A DNA stretch of 32,309 nucleotides from Planctomycetota bacterium (GCA_019186845.1 JABARW010000039.1:1-32309), one strand, 5' to 3'; positions 1 to 8,937 are shown, numbered from the stretch's first letter. Notes: generated from the letters alone by a model not told the origin. Program-made: numbers and translations.

Positions 1-1
1 G

Positions 2-442
2 CAGGCGCCCGCAGCGGAGGCGGGCGTGCGTGAAGCCGCGCCGCAAGCCTCCATCGAGGCCCAGGCCCAGCCGGGCGAACGGGAGATTCAGCCCGCGGCC
101 GAGCAGGCCGGCGCTGAGCCAAGGCGCCACCCCCGGCGCGAGCGCGGTCCGCGCCCCCAGCCGGCGCCGCAGCCCATGAGTGAGCCCAAGCCCAGCGAGC
201 CCGCGCCGCAACCCGTCGAGGCCCCCGCGGCCAAGACGGACCAGGTCGAGGCTCCAGCCGAAGCGGTCGAGGCCGGCGCCAAAAAGCCCCGCGCCCGCAA
301 GGCCGCGGAGCCCAAGGCCAAACGGACCCCGGCCAAGAAGGAAGCGGCCAAGCCGGCGGCCAAGACCGCCAAGAAGCCGGCCGCCAGGAAAACGGCGGCC
401 AAGAAGCCCGCGGCCAAAAAAGCGGCCACGAAGAAGAAGTAA
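2..442 (+). CDS. C-terminal end of a basic Lys/Ala/Pro-rich protein (5'-truncated by window edge)
   Basis: The reading frame is open from base 2 with no stop, so this is the 3' end of a gene that begins outside the window; the GTG at 26 is only an internal candidate. The visible part is low complexity: a Pro/Glu/Ala region with an Arg-rich patch (RRHPRRERGPRP), followed by about 50 residues of repeated AAKKPAAKK-type units ending in KKK. Such histone-H1-like tails occur at the C-terminus of several bacterial nucleic-acid-binding proteins (for example RNase E/G-type and DEAD-box proteins), where they bind RNA or DNA. No catalytic domain is visible, so the protein cannot be named. A hairpin terminator follows the stop codon by about 25 bases, so this is the last gene of its transcript. 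Confidence 0.7.
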   Translation, partial: QAPAAEAGVREAAPQASIEAQAQPGEREIQPAAEQAGAEPRRHPRRERGPRPQPAPQPMSEPKPSEPAPQPVEAPAAKTDQVEAPAEAVEAGAKKPRARKAAEPKAKRTPAKKEAAKPAAKTAKKPAARKTAAKKPAAKKAATKKK

Positions 443-468
443 CCGCCGCCCAAAGCGCAGCCCATCGG

Positions 469-491
469 GGGGGACGGCTTGGCCGTCCCCC
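469..491 (+). terminator. Hairpin terminator after the basic-tail gene
   Basis: A perfect 10-bp inverted repeat (GGGGGACGGC at 469-478 and GCCGTCCCCC at 482-491) with a 3-base loop lies 27 bases past the stop codon at 442. The following bases contain only a short T-rich stretch (TTGCTT), so the U-tract is weak, but stem and position fit intrinsic termination. It separates the upstream gene from the promoter at 521-549. Confidence 0.55.
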
Positions 492-520
492 TTGCTTGGG
501 CCGAAGCTGAAAACAGGCGG

Positions 521-549
521 CTGCCAGGGCCGCCAAGGCCTGCTAGAAT
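521..549 (+). promoter_or_regulatory. Putative sigma-70-type promoter for the small membrane-protein genes and possibly kdsA
   Basis: CTGCCA at 521-526 (4 of 6 matches to TTGACA) is followed after 17 bases by TAGAAT at 544-549 (5 of 6 to TATAAT), with a TG one base upstream of the -10 (extended -10). It lies between the upstream terminator and the start codon at 590, leaving a 5' leader of about 35 bases. Pattern match only; no transcription data. Confidence 0.45.
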
Positions 550-589
550 CACCCAAGGTCTTGCTCCACAACCCAAAAGGGAGGCAGCC

Positions 590-739
590 ATGGCAGAACA
601 GAAGAAGAAGGGTTCGCGACCGATGTTGCTGTTGCTTCTCGTGGCCTCCGCCGCGGCATGCCTGATTGGCTGGACACAGCCTCAAGTGCCCCTGCTGGGG
701 CCCGCCATGACCACGGTCAAGGGGATGCTGGGCAAGTAG
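590..739 (+). CDS. Small single-pass membrane protein (49 aa), paralogue of the next gene's N-terminus
   Basis: I chose the ATG at 590 over the in-frame start at 479 because a strong ribosome-binding site (AAAAGGGAGG, 575-584) sits just upstream and because 479 lies inside the terminator. The 49-residue product has a Lys-rich N-terminus (KKKG), one hydrophobic helix of about 18 residues (LLLLLLVASAAACLIGW) and a short tail with the motif P-x-x-PLLGP. The next gene has the same three elements in the same order, so the two look like a tandem duplication in which this copy has only the anchor. No function is known to me. The next gene's Shine-Dalgarno overlaps this stop codon, which suggests translational coupling. 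Confidence 0.7.
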   Translation: MAEQKKKGSRPMLLLLLVASAAACLIGWTQPQVPLLGPAMTTVKGMLGK

Positions 740-748
740 GAGGCCGCT

Positions 749-1345
749 ATGGGAGATGGCAAGAAGAAGGGCGGTTCCAAGCTGGGGCTCGTGCTGGTGT
801 TGCTGCTGGCGGGTTTGCTGGTGTCGGGCGCGGTCGGCTATTTCAGGCCCAACACGCCGCTGCTGGGTCCCCTGGTGGGCATGGTGGTCAAGCAGGCCAG
901 CCTCGCGCGCGACACGGGCGGCATCTATGAGGTGCGTATCAGCGAACTGAGGCTCGCCGACGAAGAGTTCAGCGCCGGCGAGGCCCTGGACCTGCAGGTG
1001 CTGGTCTTTGCCGTGGACGCCCAGGGCAACCTCTCGAAGGAACCCCTGTTCGACACGCGCAAGTTCGGCGATCGCCTCGCCGAGGCCGGCAACCGCGAAA
1101 AGCCCGTCGTCGCCCGCTGGCCCGACCACACCTTCCGCGTGGACTGGAAGCAGGGCGAGGAGTTCCTGGTTCAGGTCTGGGACCGCAAGGGCAGCGACAC
1201 CCTGCTTTCGGAGTGGCGCAGCGAGAAATCCAGCGGATTTCCCCTCACCGGCCAGATTGCGTTCACGGTCGTGAACAAGGCTGACGCGAAGAACCCCAAG
1301 GGCAACTACATCAAGTTTGATGCCGCGCCCACCACGGCGAAGTAA
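749..1345 (+). CDS. Membrane-anchored protein with one extracytoplasmic beta-rich domain (198 aa), unknown function
   Basis: The ATG at 749 has a TAGGAGG ribosome-binding site at 737-743 that includes the stop codon of the preceding gene. Residues 1-11 are basic (KKKGGSK), about 12-31 form one hydrophobic helix, and a short linker carries the PLLGP motif shared with the 49-residue neighbour. Residues from about 60 to 190 form a soluble, beta-strand-like domain with alternating hydrophobic residues ([24 protein letters not shown]), resembling C2-like or Ig-like sandwich folds, but I cannot assign it to a family. It probably faces the periplasm on one anchor. kdsA starts 20 bases downstream, so the three genes are likely co-transcribed. 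Confidence 0.7.
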   Translation: MGDGKKKGGSKLGLVLVLLLAGLLVSGAVGYFRPNTPLLGPLVGMVVKQASLARDTGGIYEVRISELRLADEEFSAGEALDLQVLVFAVDAQGNLSKEPLFDTRKFGDRLAEAGNREKPVVARWPDHTFRVDWKQGEEFLVQVWDRKGSDTLLSEWRSEKSSGFPLTGQIAFTVVNKADAKNPKGNYIKFDAAPTTAK

Positions 1346-1364
1346 GCACCCGCGGAAACTCTCC

Positions 1365-2192
1365 ATGAAACTTGGTCCCTATCAGCTCAACGGCAAGCGG
1401 CTCTTTCTGATCGCAGGCCCCTGCGTGCTTGAAGACGCGGACATGCCCCGCCGCGTCTGCGAGCAGATGAAGAAAACCTGTGCCGAAATCGGCATCGATT
1501 ACATCTTCAAGGCGAGCTTCGACAAAGCCAACCGCACCAGCAACAAAGGCTTTCGCGGCCCCGGCCTTGAAGCGGGGCTGAGGCAGCTTGAGGGCATCAG
1601 GCGCGAGTTCAGCGTGCCCGTGCTGACGGACGTTCACGATTGCGCCCAGTGCGCGCCCGTGGCCGAAGTCTGTGACGTTCTGCAGATCCCGGCCTTCCTG
1701 TGCCGCCAGACGGACCTGCTGTTTGCCGCCGCGCAAGCCGCCGTGGCCAAAGACCGCGTGGTCAACGTGAAGAAGGGGCAGTTCCTCGCCCCCTGGGACA
1801 TGAAGAACGTCGTGGCCAAGATGAAGGAGTTCGGCGCCGAGGGGCGCCTGCTGCTGACAGAGCGCGGCGCGAGCTTTGGCTACAACACGCTGGTCAGCGA
1901 CATGCGCAGTATTCCCATCATGCAGAAGTTCGGCGTTCCGGTCGTCTTTGACGCCACCCACAGCGTGCAGATGCCCGGCGGGCAGGGCGAAAGCTCGGGC
2001 GGGCAACGGGAGTTCGCGCCGGTGCTGGCCCAGGCCGCGGTGGCCGTCGGCGTGGACGGCCTCTTTGCCGAAACCCACCCCAACCCGGAAGCCGCGAAGT
2101 CCGACGGCCCCAACATGATCTTTCTGCGGGATATGCCCGCGGTGCTGCGGCGCCTCAAGGCCATCTTTGACCTCGTGCGCCAGCCCGCCTAA
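1365..2192 (+). CDS. kdsA: 3-deoxy-D-manno-octulosonate 8-phosphate synthase, metal-dependent type
   Basis: KdsA condenses phosphoenolpyruvate with arabinose 5-phosphate to KDO 8-phosphate, the first committed step toward the KDO of lipopolysaccharide, in the cytoplasm. I chose the ATG at 1365 (275 aa; E. coli KdsA is 284), since an in-frame upstream start would overlap the previous gene. Family motifs visible: IAGPC (residues 16-20), [35 protein letters not shown] and [16 protein letters not shown]20, H199, E236 and D247 match the metal ligands C11, H185, E222 and D233 of Aquifex KdsA, with identical H-to-E and E-to-D spacing. E. coli-type enzymes have Asn in place of the Cys, so this should be the metal-dependent class. 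The last 4 bases overlap the end of the convergent gene. Confidence 0.97.
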   Translation: MKLGPYQLNGKRLFLIAGPCVLEDADMPRRVCEQMKKTCAEIGIDYIFKASFDKANRTSNKGFRGPGLEAGLRQLEGIRREFSVPVLTDVHDCAQCAPVAEVCDVLQIPAFLCRQTDLLFAAAQAAVAKDRVVNVKKGQFLAPWDMKNVVAKMKEFGAEGRLLLTERGASFGYNTLVSDMRSIPIMQKFGVPVVFDATHSVQMPGGQGESSGGQREFAPVLAQAAVAVGVDGLFAETHPNPEAAKSDGPNMIFLRDMPAVLRRLKAIFDLVRQPA

Positions 2193-4414
2193 TCCCCATA
2201 CCCGGGCAAAATGACCACGCCGAGGTCCGTGATGCCCTCGGCGGCGACGAAATCGATGCGCCGGTCAGGCGTCATTTCATCGCGGGACCCAGACCAGAGA
2301 TAGAGCACGTAGCGCTTGCCCGGCTCCAGCCCCTTTTCAAGGTTCAAGTAGCCGTGGTCGCTGCTGAACACCCGCGAGTGGGTGCTGTACCACGACCCCT
2401 CACGTTTGAGCCATTGCCGCGAGGAAGGGTCTGCCAACTTTTCCAAGAGTTCGTTGAGGCGCAGCGCGTCGGGATGACCGGCCTCAACATCTTTGGCAGC
2501 GAGCTTGCACAGCAGCTCGTAGCACTCCTCCATTTCCGCCGCGCTGCCCATCCAGTGTTTGCGAAGCCGCTTGGAGGCCACGTCCTGGTCAAATTCCAGC
2601 ACCGTGCCCTCCACCCATGGCAGGCCCGCCAGGCTTGAATCCACGGCACGCAGCACCAATCCTTCGCCGCGGGCCGCCACCGTCGTTCCCCCCAGGGCAA
2701 GCTCGCGCCGCTGCCCTTCATCGGGTCTCACCACGACCGTGTGGGCCGCGCTTCGCTCCCGGCCGCTGAACAGTTTCAGCGCCAAGACCAAACCCTGCCC
2801 CTCAAAGCTTTCCGGGCCGCGCTCCACGTAAAGGCGCAAAGTCCCGTCTGACTGCCAGGGTGCCGCGCCCTCTGGGCTGTTCACGCCGTTGCAATGGGCG
2901 GCCAGACGCGCGCTCAACGCGGCCAGCGTGGGTGACGGACAGGTTACCTGAAGCAGCGCGGCTTCAATCGTGCGGTGGATTTCCAGGATGCGGCTCTCGC
3001 CCAGGAAGATGGCCTCGCGGACTCTGCCCCCGGGCTGCAAGAGCTGAGGCGAGGAAAGCTCGACCTCGACGCTGCTGTCCGGCGGCAGGTCAAGCCACCA
3101 GCGCCCCAGCTGCGCATGCCAGGTGCCGCTGACCTGGCGCGGGCCCGGGTTCTTGCCCTTGGGCTGGCTGATCTCGTACTCGACCCAGAACGTGGGCGTG
3201 ACGGGGCAAGGCGCGGCGATGGATACAATCAGCCGCCGGTAGCCCTCAGGGATCCGTAGAACGTCATAGATGTCAGGCTCGCGCGGCAGCGGCAGCGGCT
3301 CAAGCAGGGAGCGGCAGCCCGGGTCTTCAGCGCCACAGAGCTCGCGCAGCTCCATGACGGCCGCGAAGTCGGCCGGAACATCGTAGGCGGTAATGAAGTT
3401 GTCCCACTGCGACTCCGTAAAGTCGCCCGCAACTTCAAACTGGCGTTGACCAAAGAGTTTCTCATCCAGTTCAAAGCGGATGCTGCCCGGCCCGCCTGCA
3501 AAGACACGAACGTACCACTTGCCGTGATCCGTGGGGAAACGCAGCGCGGTGGGGCTGGATGGCCGCTCCATGCGGCGGCTTGAGCTGCTGCCGCCGCCAA
3601 TACCCACCTCCTTCCAGCGCGGGGGCGGGGGCTGGGGCGGCTCCCGCAGCACGCGCCTGGGCCGCGGTGTGCGCTCGACCACCGTCGTTACAGTCCCCGG
3701 GGCAGTGTAACGGGGCGGCAGCGGGAGGTAGGCCAAAGGCTTGCCCTCTTTGTCGGTGAAGCTGAGAACGATGATGCGCCGCCAGTGAGGCATCTCCAGT
3801 CGCTCAATGCGCAACTCGCCGCGCGATACGCCAAAGGCCCGCGTCGCGCCGCCATAGGGCCCGCAACTGACGACCAGTTCATAGCCGCCCGGCTCCAGCC
3901 CGCCGCCGTCAAAGGCATCGCAGACAATGGCCGTGCGCGCGGCATTAAGCCTGGCTCCCTCGCGCAACCGGTGCTTGCCCACCTTGCGCCAGAGCTCAAA
4001 GTCAATGGGAACGCCGGGCTCAAGAGGCTGGCCCTTGGCGTCAAGCAGTTCAAACTCCACGCGCCCCGCGCCGCGCCGAACGCCGTCGCCGTAATCGGCT
4101 TTCCAGAGGGGCTGCTCGGCGACGACGGGGTCATCATCGACGAAGGAGTCTCGCGGCAGGTCCGGCGGTGGCCCCTGGGTAGAGGATGAAGCGGCGCTGG
4201 GGGTGACGGGGGCCGGGGCGTCGGCGGAAACGCTTGAAGGCGCCCAGGCGCAGGCCGGCGAGCGCGGCGCGGGGCCGGAGCATTCAAGGGGCTGCCGGGC
4301 GTCGCGGGCAGGCCCGCGCCACTGAACCAGCCAAAGGCCCGCGCCCAGCGCCAGAACGCAGAAAAGCAGCAGACCGCCCGGCATCCAGAGTCGCCTCGAT
4401 GTCCTCATGTCCAT
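2189..4414 (-). CDS. Large membrane-anchored extracytoplasmic protein of unknown function (741 aa)
   Basis: After a basic start ([10 protein letters not shown]) the protein has one hydrophobic segment at about residues 13-30, then a Pro/Ser/Ala-rich linker to about residue 85, so most of it should lie outside the cytoplasm on an N-terminal anchor or uncleaved signal. The remainder is rich in beta-strand patterns and in phrases typical of carboxypeptidase-regulatory-like/CnaB-type sandwiches (for example [11 protein letters not shown] and [14 protein letters not shown]), the second near the C-terminus. No catalytic motif is visible. The first Met (4414) and third residue Met (4408) are both possible starts; neither has a clear Shine-Dalgarno. 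It is transcribed divergently from the secreted protein at 4617 and ends tail-to-tail with kdsA. I do not recognise the family beyond its fold style. Confidence 0.75.
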   Translation of the reverse strand: MDMRTSRRLWMPGGLLLFCVLALGAGLWLVQWRGPARDARQPLECSGPAPRSPACAWAPSSVSADAPAPVTPSAASSSTQGPPPDLPRDSFVDDDPVVAEQPLWKADYGDGVRRGAGRVEFELLDAKGQPLEPGVPIDFELWRKVGKHRLREGARLNAARTAIVCDAFDGGGLEPGGYELVVSCGPYGGATRAFGVSRGELRIERLEMPHWRRIIVLSFTDKEGKPLAYLPLPPRYTAPGTVTTVVERTPRPRRVLREPPQPPPPRWKEVGIGGGSSSSRRMERPSSPTALRFPTDHGKWYVRVFAGGPGSIRFELDEKLFGQRQFEVAGDFTESQWDNFITAYDVPADFAAVMELRELCGAEDPGCRSLLEPLPLPREPDIYDVLRIPEGYRRLIVSIAAPCPVTPTFWVEYEISQPKGKNPGPRQVSGTWHAQLGRWWLDLPPDSSVEVELSSPQLLQPGGRVREAIFLGESRILEIHRTIEAALLQVTCPSPTLAALSARLAAHCNGVNSPEGAAPWQSDGTLRLYVERGPESFEGQGLVLALKLFSGRERSAAHTVVVRPDEGQRRELALGGTTVAARGEGLVLRAVDSSLAGLPWVEGTVLEFDQDVASKRLRKHWMGSAAEMEECYELLCKLAAKDVEAGHPDALRLNELLEKLADPSSRQWLKREGSWYSTHSRVFSSDHGYLNLEKGLEPGKRYVLYLWSGSRDEMTPDRRIDFVAAEGITDLGVVILPGYGD

Positions 4415-4616
4415 ATGGATTCAAACGGCGAGAACGTCCTTTGGTTCCCACAATTGCCCGACCAGGGCTTGCCCGCGCCACGCCTGACTAACCATTCGTT
4501 AATCATGGCTCGTTCACCGTTGTCCCTTCTCTCGTCAGAAAGCGCGGCTCCGTTTGACCCCAGCCTGCCCCTGCCCTACGCTACTCCCATTCATTCAACA
4601 GAGCGCGGGAGAGCCC

Positions 4617-6764
4617 ATGGTTCGCCATCTGGTGGTCGCGTTGCTGCTTGTCTTTGCCCTTCCCCTCGCGGCCCAGACCACGCGCAACACCTGCGTTGAA
4701 GTCAGCGCCACCGTGCAGGCCAGCCCGCCCCAGATCACTTTCTCCTGGCCGGCAGACGCCACCGCCACGGGCTACAACGTTTATCGCCGGGCCCGGGGCG
4801 CGACCAGTTGGGGCTCTGCCATCGTCACACTGGCAGCCGGCGCCACCGGTTGGAGCGACTCCGCCGTCAGCGTCGGCGTGGCCTATGAATACCGCTTTGA
4901 CAAATCCGGCAACCCCGCCGGGCGCGGCTACTGCCAGGCGGGCATTGAACTCCCCGCCGTGCATAGCCGCGGCAAGGTCATCCTGCTGGTCGCTGACACC
5001 CACGCCACCTATCTGGCCACGGAAATCGCGCGCCTGGAGCAGGACCTCATTGGCGACGGCTGGACAGTGCTGCGCCGCAACGTGGCTTCGGGCGCGACAG
5101 CTGCCACGGTCAAGGCGACCATCGTCGCCGACTACAACGCCGACCCGGCCAATGTGAAGGCCCTGTTCATTCTCGGCGCGGTGCCCGTGCCCTATTCCGG
5201 CAACACGGCCTGGGACGGCCACAGCGACCACCAGGGTGCCTGGCCCTGCGACGGCTATTACGCTGATATCAACGGCACCTGGACGGACACCACGGTCAAC
5301 AACACCACGCCCGCCCGCGCCGAGAACGACAACACTCCCGGGGACGGCAAATTCGACCAGAGCACCTTTCCCAGCACCCTTGAACTGGCCGCGGGCCGCG
5401 TGGACCTGAGCAACATGCCCGCCTTCACGACGGGCGAGGCCGACCTGCTGAAGAACTACCTCAACAAGAACCACGATTTCCGGCACAAAGTCATTACCTG
5501 CGCCGAACAGGCCGTCATTGACGACAACTTCTCCTACACAACCTACACGGAAGCCTTCGCCGCCAGCGGCTGGCGCAACTTCGCGCCCATGTTCGGCGCG
5601 GCCAACACCGTGGCCGGCGATTATTTCACAACGCTGAACACCGCCAGCGGGCCCGGCTATCTCTGGAGCTATGGCTGCGGCGGCGGTACCTACACCAGCG
5701 CAGGCGGCGTCGGCAGCACCACCACTTTCACCACCAGCACCAACCGCAATATCTTCACCATGCTCTTTGGCAGCTACCACGGAGACTGGCACGCCCAGAA
5801 CAACTTCATGCGCGCCTCGCTCTGCTCGGGCTGGACACTCACCTGCGCCTGGGCCGGACGGCCCGCCTGGAGCTTCTGGCATATGGCGCTGGGCGAGACC
5901 ACGGGCCACTCCGCCCTCTGGTCCATGAACGACCCTTCGCCGCTCAACGGCACCGGCGCGCGCGGCTGCCACATGGCGCTGATGGGCGACCCCACCTTGC
6001 GCATGCACGTCATGGCCCCGATTTCCGGCCTCAACGGTGCCGTCAACGCCGGCGCCGTTGACCTGACCTGGGCAGCCTCGCCCGACGCCTCCGGCTATCA
6101 CGTCTATCGCGCCTCGGCATCCACGGGCCCCTACACGCTGCTCAACGCCGCGCCGGTGTCGGTCACCACGCTCACGGACAGCTCGCCATTGGTGGGCGAC
6201 AACTTCTACATGGTGAGGGCCGTGGCTCTGAAAACGTCATCCAGCGGCAGCTACTACAACCTCAGCCAGGGCCTCTTCGTCACCGTGAACAACCCGCTGG
6301 CTGCGCCCGTCATCTCTTCGCACCCCGGCCACCAGAGCGTGACGGAGGGCCAGACCGCGACCTTCAACGTGACCGCGGCGGGCGCAGGCACGCTCAGCTA
6401 TCAGTGGCAGCGCAATGGCGTTGACATCCCCGGCGCCACCAGCGCCAGCTACACCACGCCCGCGACCACACTGGCAGAAAGCGGCGATACGTTGCGCTGT
6501 GTCGTCACCAACGCCGGCGGCAGCACACCCAGCAACACCGCCACCTTGACCGTTAACCCGGCCGGCACTTCGGGCGGCGGCGGCGGTGGCGGCGATGGAG
6601 GATGCTCGACGGAGGCGCACCCGGGCCTGTTCTGGCTGTGGGCTGCGGCCGGCGCGCTGGGATTGCTGCTCAGGCGAAGGGGGCGCGGCGGGCATGGGCG
6701 CTGTCAGTCCGTGCCTGTGGCGAACCTCTACGAATTCGCGGCCCGCCTGTTCAAGACAAGCTGA
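4617..6764 (+). CDS. Secreted multidomain protein: FN3, gingipain (C25)-like core, FN3, Ig-like, C-terminal sorting-type tail
   Basis: The ATG at 4617 is preferred: GCGGGAGAG lies just upstream and the product begins with a signal peptide (hydrophobic residues 5-17, likely cleavage after A19). In the 715-aa product residues ~36-105 look like a fibronectin III domain (TGYNVYRRA). Residues ~118-470 resemble the caspase-like core of gingipain-type (peptidase C25) proteins: KVILLVADTH, a DGWTV helix region, ALFILGAVPVPYSG, DGKFD, LELAAGRVDL and MLFGSYHGDW. A second FN3 (~475-545, SGYHVYRAS) and an Ig-like domain (~560-645, YQWQRNGVDIPGA) follow. The tail has a Gly run, C663, a hydrophobic helix (~669-685) and RRRGRG, as in MYXO-CTERM/GlyGly-CTERM signals, but about 24 residues follow it. 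A surface protease or adhesin role is inferred; catalytic residues are uncertain. Confidence 0.75.
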   Translation: MVRHLVVALLLVFALPLAAQTTRNTCVEVSATVQASPPQITFSWPADATATGYNVYRRARGATSWGSAIVTLAAGATGWSDSAVSVGVAYEYRFDKSGNPAGRGYCQAGIELPAVHSRGKVILLVADTHATYLATEIARLEQDLIGDGWTVLRRNVASGATAATVKATIVADYNADPANVKALFILGAVPVPYSGNTAWDGHSDHQGAWPCDGYYADINGTWTDTTVNNTTPARAENDNTPGDGKFDQSTFPSTLELAAGRVDLSNMPAFTTGEADLLKNYLNKNHDFRHKVITCAEQAVIDDNFSYTTYTEAFAASGWRNFAPMFGAANTVAGDYFTTLNTASGPGYLWSYGCGGGTYTSAGGVGSTTTFTTSTNRNIFTMLFGSYHGDWHAQNNFMRASLCSGWTLTCAWAGRPAWSFWHMALGETTGHSALWSMNDPSPLNGTGARGCHMALMGDPTLRMHVMAPISGLNGAVNAGAVDLTWAASPDASGYHVYRASASTGPYTLLNAAPVSVTTLTDSSPLVGDNFYMVRAVALKTSSSGSYYNLSQGLFVTVNNPLAAPVISSHPGHQSVTEGQTATFNVTAAGAGTLSYQWQRNGVDIPGATSASYTTPATTLAESGDTLRCVVTNAGGSTPSNTATLTVNPAGTSGGGGGGGDGGCSTEAHPGLFWLWAAAGALGLLLRRRGRGGHGRCQSVPVANLYEFAARLFKTS

Positions 6765-6821
6765 GTCGTGGCGGAGCCGCGCTTGCGCCACTCAGCGCAG
6801 CGCCTGCGCCATGAACGCTAA

Positions 6822-6858
6822 GCCGCGCCGCCTTCTGACAAATTGAAAGCGGCGCGGC
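6822..6858. terminator. Hairpin between convergent genes, possible bidirectional terminator
   Basis: A perfect 10-bp inverted repeat (GCCGCGCCGC at 6822-6831, GCGGCGCGGC at 6849-6858) with a 17-base loop sits in the 112-base gap between the secreted protein (ends 6764) and citrate synthase (ends 6877 on the other strand). There is no T-tract on either side, so it may act as a weak or Rho-assisted stop or protect 3' ends. Confidence 0.4.
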
Positions 6859-6876
6859 CCGGACTTGCGTTGACTG

Positions 6877-8031
6877 TCAGCGCTTCTCGATGGGCACAAA
6901 GGGCACGTCCATGGCACCGGTGTAGGCGCAGTCCGGCCGGATGAGACGGTTGTGCGACTGCTGCTCGATCACGTGGGCACACCAGCCGGCAACGCGGCTG
7001 ACCGCGAAGATGGGTGTGAAGATTTCCGGCGGCAGGCCCATCGTGTAGTAGGTGCTGGCCGAGTAGAAATCGACATTGGGATAGAGTGGCTTTTCGCGCG
7101 TCTTCATCATCTCTTCGATCTTGACGCTCATCTCGAACCACTTGGTCACGCCGGCCTCTTTGCCAGATTTCTCGCTGTACTTCTTGAGCACCACAGCGCG
7201 AGGGTCCAGGGCCTTGTAGACGCGGTGGCCAAAGCCCATGAGGCGGAAGCCCTTGTCTTTGGTCTTCTCAAGAATCCAGGGCTCGACCTTGGACGCGTCG
7301 CCGATTTCCAGAAGCGTCTTGATTACGCCCTCGTTGGCACCGCCGTGCAGGGGACCTTTCAAGGCACCAATGGCGCCCGTGACGGCCGAGTACATGTCGC
7401 TGAGCGTGGCCGCAATCACGCGCGCTGTAAACGTGCTTGCATTGAAACTGTGTTCGGCGTGCAGCACGAGCGCGACGTCCATGGTCTTGACCACAAACGG
7501 GCCGGCCTCTTTGCCGTGCAGCAGCCACATAAAGTTGGCGGCGTGGCCGAGCTTGGGGCTGTTCTTGACGGCGTCGAGCCCGCGGCGCGCGCGGTAGTCG
7601 GCGGCGACGATTTCAGGAAACAGCGCCGTGAGGCGAATGGCCTTGCGGTAGCGCCCCTCGGGCGTGTCGTCGTTGGGCTTGGGGTCAGTCAGCGCCAGCT
7701 GGCTCACGGCTGTGCGCAGCACATCCATGGGAATGCTGCTCTTGGGCGCCTTCTTGATCGTTTCCAGCACGTCAGCGGGCAAGCCGCGCGCCTCGATCAG
7801 TTCTCTGGAGATGGCGGCAAGCTCGGTCTTGCTGGGCAGCTTGCCCTTGAGCAGAAGATGGACGATTTCCTCGTAGGAGCAGTTCTCGGCCAGGTCGAGG
7901 ATGTTGTAGCCGTAGTAGAGCAGCTTGGGCAGCTTGCCGTCGATGAAGCAGATTTTCGATTCGTCCACCACTACGTCCTGGAGGCCCATCGCAATCTGGA
8001 TGCGCCCGCTGGTCAGGTTCTCGGCTGTCAT
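6877..8031 (-). CDS. gltA: Citrate synthase, short type
   Basis: Citrate synthase condenses oxaloacetate and acetyl-CoA to citrate, the entry step of the TCA cycle. I chose the ATG at 8031 (384 aa), which has GGGGAC 6-7 bases upstream, over a TTG five codons earlier. The three catalytic residues are visible in their motifs: H229 in LHGGAN, H269 in GFGHRVYK and D321 in YPNVDFYS, with spacing close to E. coli (H264, H305, D362). AEHSFNAST supplies the oxaloacetate-binding His. At 384 residues it is nearer the Bacillus CitZ type than the 427-residue E. coli enzyme. A relative such as 2-methylcitrate synthase cannot be fully excluded from sequence alone, but no propionate-pathway genes are nearby. 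It is transcribed divergently from pyrH. Confidence 0.93.
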   Translation of the reverse strand: MTAENLTSGRIQIAMGLQDVVVDESKICFIDGKLPKLLYYGYNILDLAENCSYEEIVHLLLKGKLPSKTELAAISRELIEARGLPADVLETIKKAPKSSIPMDVLRTAVSQLALTDPKPNDDTPEGRYRKAIRLTALFPEIVAADYRARRGLDAVKNSPKLGHAANFMWLLHGKEAGPFVVKTMDVALVLHAEHSFNASTFTARVIAATLSDMYSAVTGAIGALKGPLHGGANEGVIKTLLEIGDASKVEPWILEKTKDKGFRLMGFGHRVYKALDPRAVVLKKYSEKSGKEAGVTKWFEMSVKIEEMMKTREKPLYPNVDFYSASTYYTMGLPPEIFTPIFAVSRVAGWCAHVIEQQSHNRLIRPDCAYTGAMDVPFVPIEKR

Positions 8032-8076
8032 GAATGTCCCCGGCAAGTGCCCGCTCTTTGAGTATCAGGTGCGGCG

Positions 8077-8104
8077 ATATTAGCCTTGAGTTTTCCCAGT
8101 TCAA
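8077..8104 (-). promoter_or_regulatory. Putative sigma-70-type promoter for citrate synthase
   Basis: On the minus strand TTGAAC (plus positions 8099-8104; 4 of 6 to TTGACA) is followed after 16 bases by TAATAT (8077-8082; 4 of 6 to TATAAT). This would start transcription near 8070, about 40 bases before the start codon at 8031. Pattern match only. Confidence 0.4.
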
Positions 8105-8214
8105 CAAGAGCGGCGCGGCGTAGCGGCGTCCTGCTTGAAACCTGAAACACATTCTATGTGCTTGTGGGCCGGGCCTGCCATCGCTAGAAACAAGCAGACC
8201 CGCAGGTTGAACCC

Positions 8215-8937
8215 ATGCCCGCTGACCGATGTAAGTTCAAGCGCCCCCTGGTGAAGATCTCGGGGGAGGCCTTCTGCGAACCCAACGGCTTTGGCATTTC
8301 CGGCGACGAGTTGCTGGCGCTGGCCAAGTCCATCAAGAATGTCCACCAGGTGGGCGGGCAGCTGGCTGTGGTCGTGGGTGGCGGCAACTTTGTGCGCGGC
8401 GCACAGCTGAAAATCCCCCACATCCAGCGGGCCACCGCCGACTACATGGGCATGCTGGCCACGGTCATCAATGCCATGGCCCTGCAGGACGCTTGCGAAA
8501 GCATCGGGCTTGAGACGCGGGTGCTGTCCAGCATTGACGTGCCCAGCGTGGCCGAAAAGTGGATTCGCAGGCGGGCCATGCGCCACCTCGAGAAGAACCG
8601 CGTGGTCATCATCGCGGCCGGCACGGGCAACCCCCACTTCACGACGGACACCGCTGCCGCCCAGCGCGCCATCGAGCTGTCCTGCGACGTCATCATCAAG
8701 GCCACAAAGGTAGACGGGGTCTATGACAAGGACCCCAAGAAGCACGCCGATGCTGTACGCTATGAGCGTGTGACTTACCTTGAGGCGCTGCAAAAGGGTC
8801 TTCGCTTCATGGACGCCACGGCTGTAGCACTGTGCATGGAACACAAGATGCCCCTGATGGTGCTCGACATGAAAGTAGAGGGCGAAATCGAGCGCGCCAT
8901 TCGCGGCGACAAGGTGGGAACGCTGATTGAAGCCTGA
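8215..8937 (+). CDS. pyrH: UMP kinase
   Basis: PyrH phosphorylates UMP to UDP with ATP, an essential step of pyrimidine nucleotide synthesis in bacteria, and belongs to the amino acid kinase fold. At 240 residues it is the usual length (E. coli 241). Visible motifs: RPLVKISGEAF at the N-terminus (phosphate-binding Lys and SGE), VVVGGGNFVRG (nucleotide-binding glycine loop), ADYMGMLATVINAMAL, GTGNPHFTTDTAAA and KATKVDGVYDKDPKK. The ATG at 8215 has only a weak Shine-Dalgarno (AGGTTGA). It is followed 149 bases later by frr, the common bacterial pairing, but rpsB and tsf, which often precede the pair, are replaced here by divergent citrate synthase. Confidence 0.95.
   Translation: MPADRCKFKRPLVKISGEAFCEPNGFGISGDELLALAKSIKNVHQVGGQLAVVVGGGNFVRGAQLKIPHIQRATADYMGMLATVINAMALQDACESIGLETRVLSSIDVPSVAEKWIRRRAMRHLEKNRVVIIAAGTGNPHFTTDTAAAQRAIELSCDVIIKATKVDGVYDKDPKKHADAVRYERVTYLEALQKGLRFMDATAVALCMEHKMPLMVLDMKVEGEIERAIRGDKVGTLIEA

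Noticed and set aside
26..28. GTG at 26 as the true start of the first gene
   Set aside because: The frame is open to the window edge and the visible part is only a low-complexity tail, so the gene most likely starts upstream.
478..497. A sigma-54-like TGG...TTGCT pattern upstream of the small membrane-protein gene
   Set aside because: The spacing between the GG and TTGC elements is one base too long and the sequence is part of the terminator hairpin.
8135..8160. TTGAAA with downstream TATGTG as a pyrH promoter
   Set aside because: The spacer is only 14 bases and the -10 match is poor.
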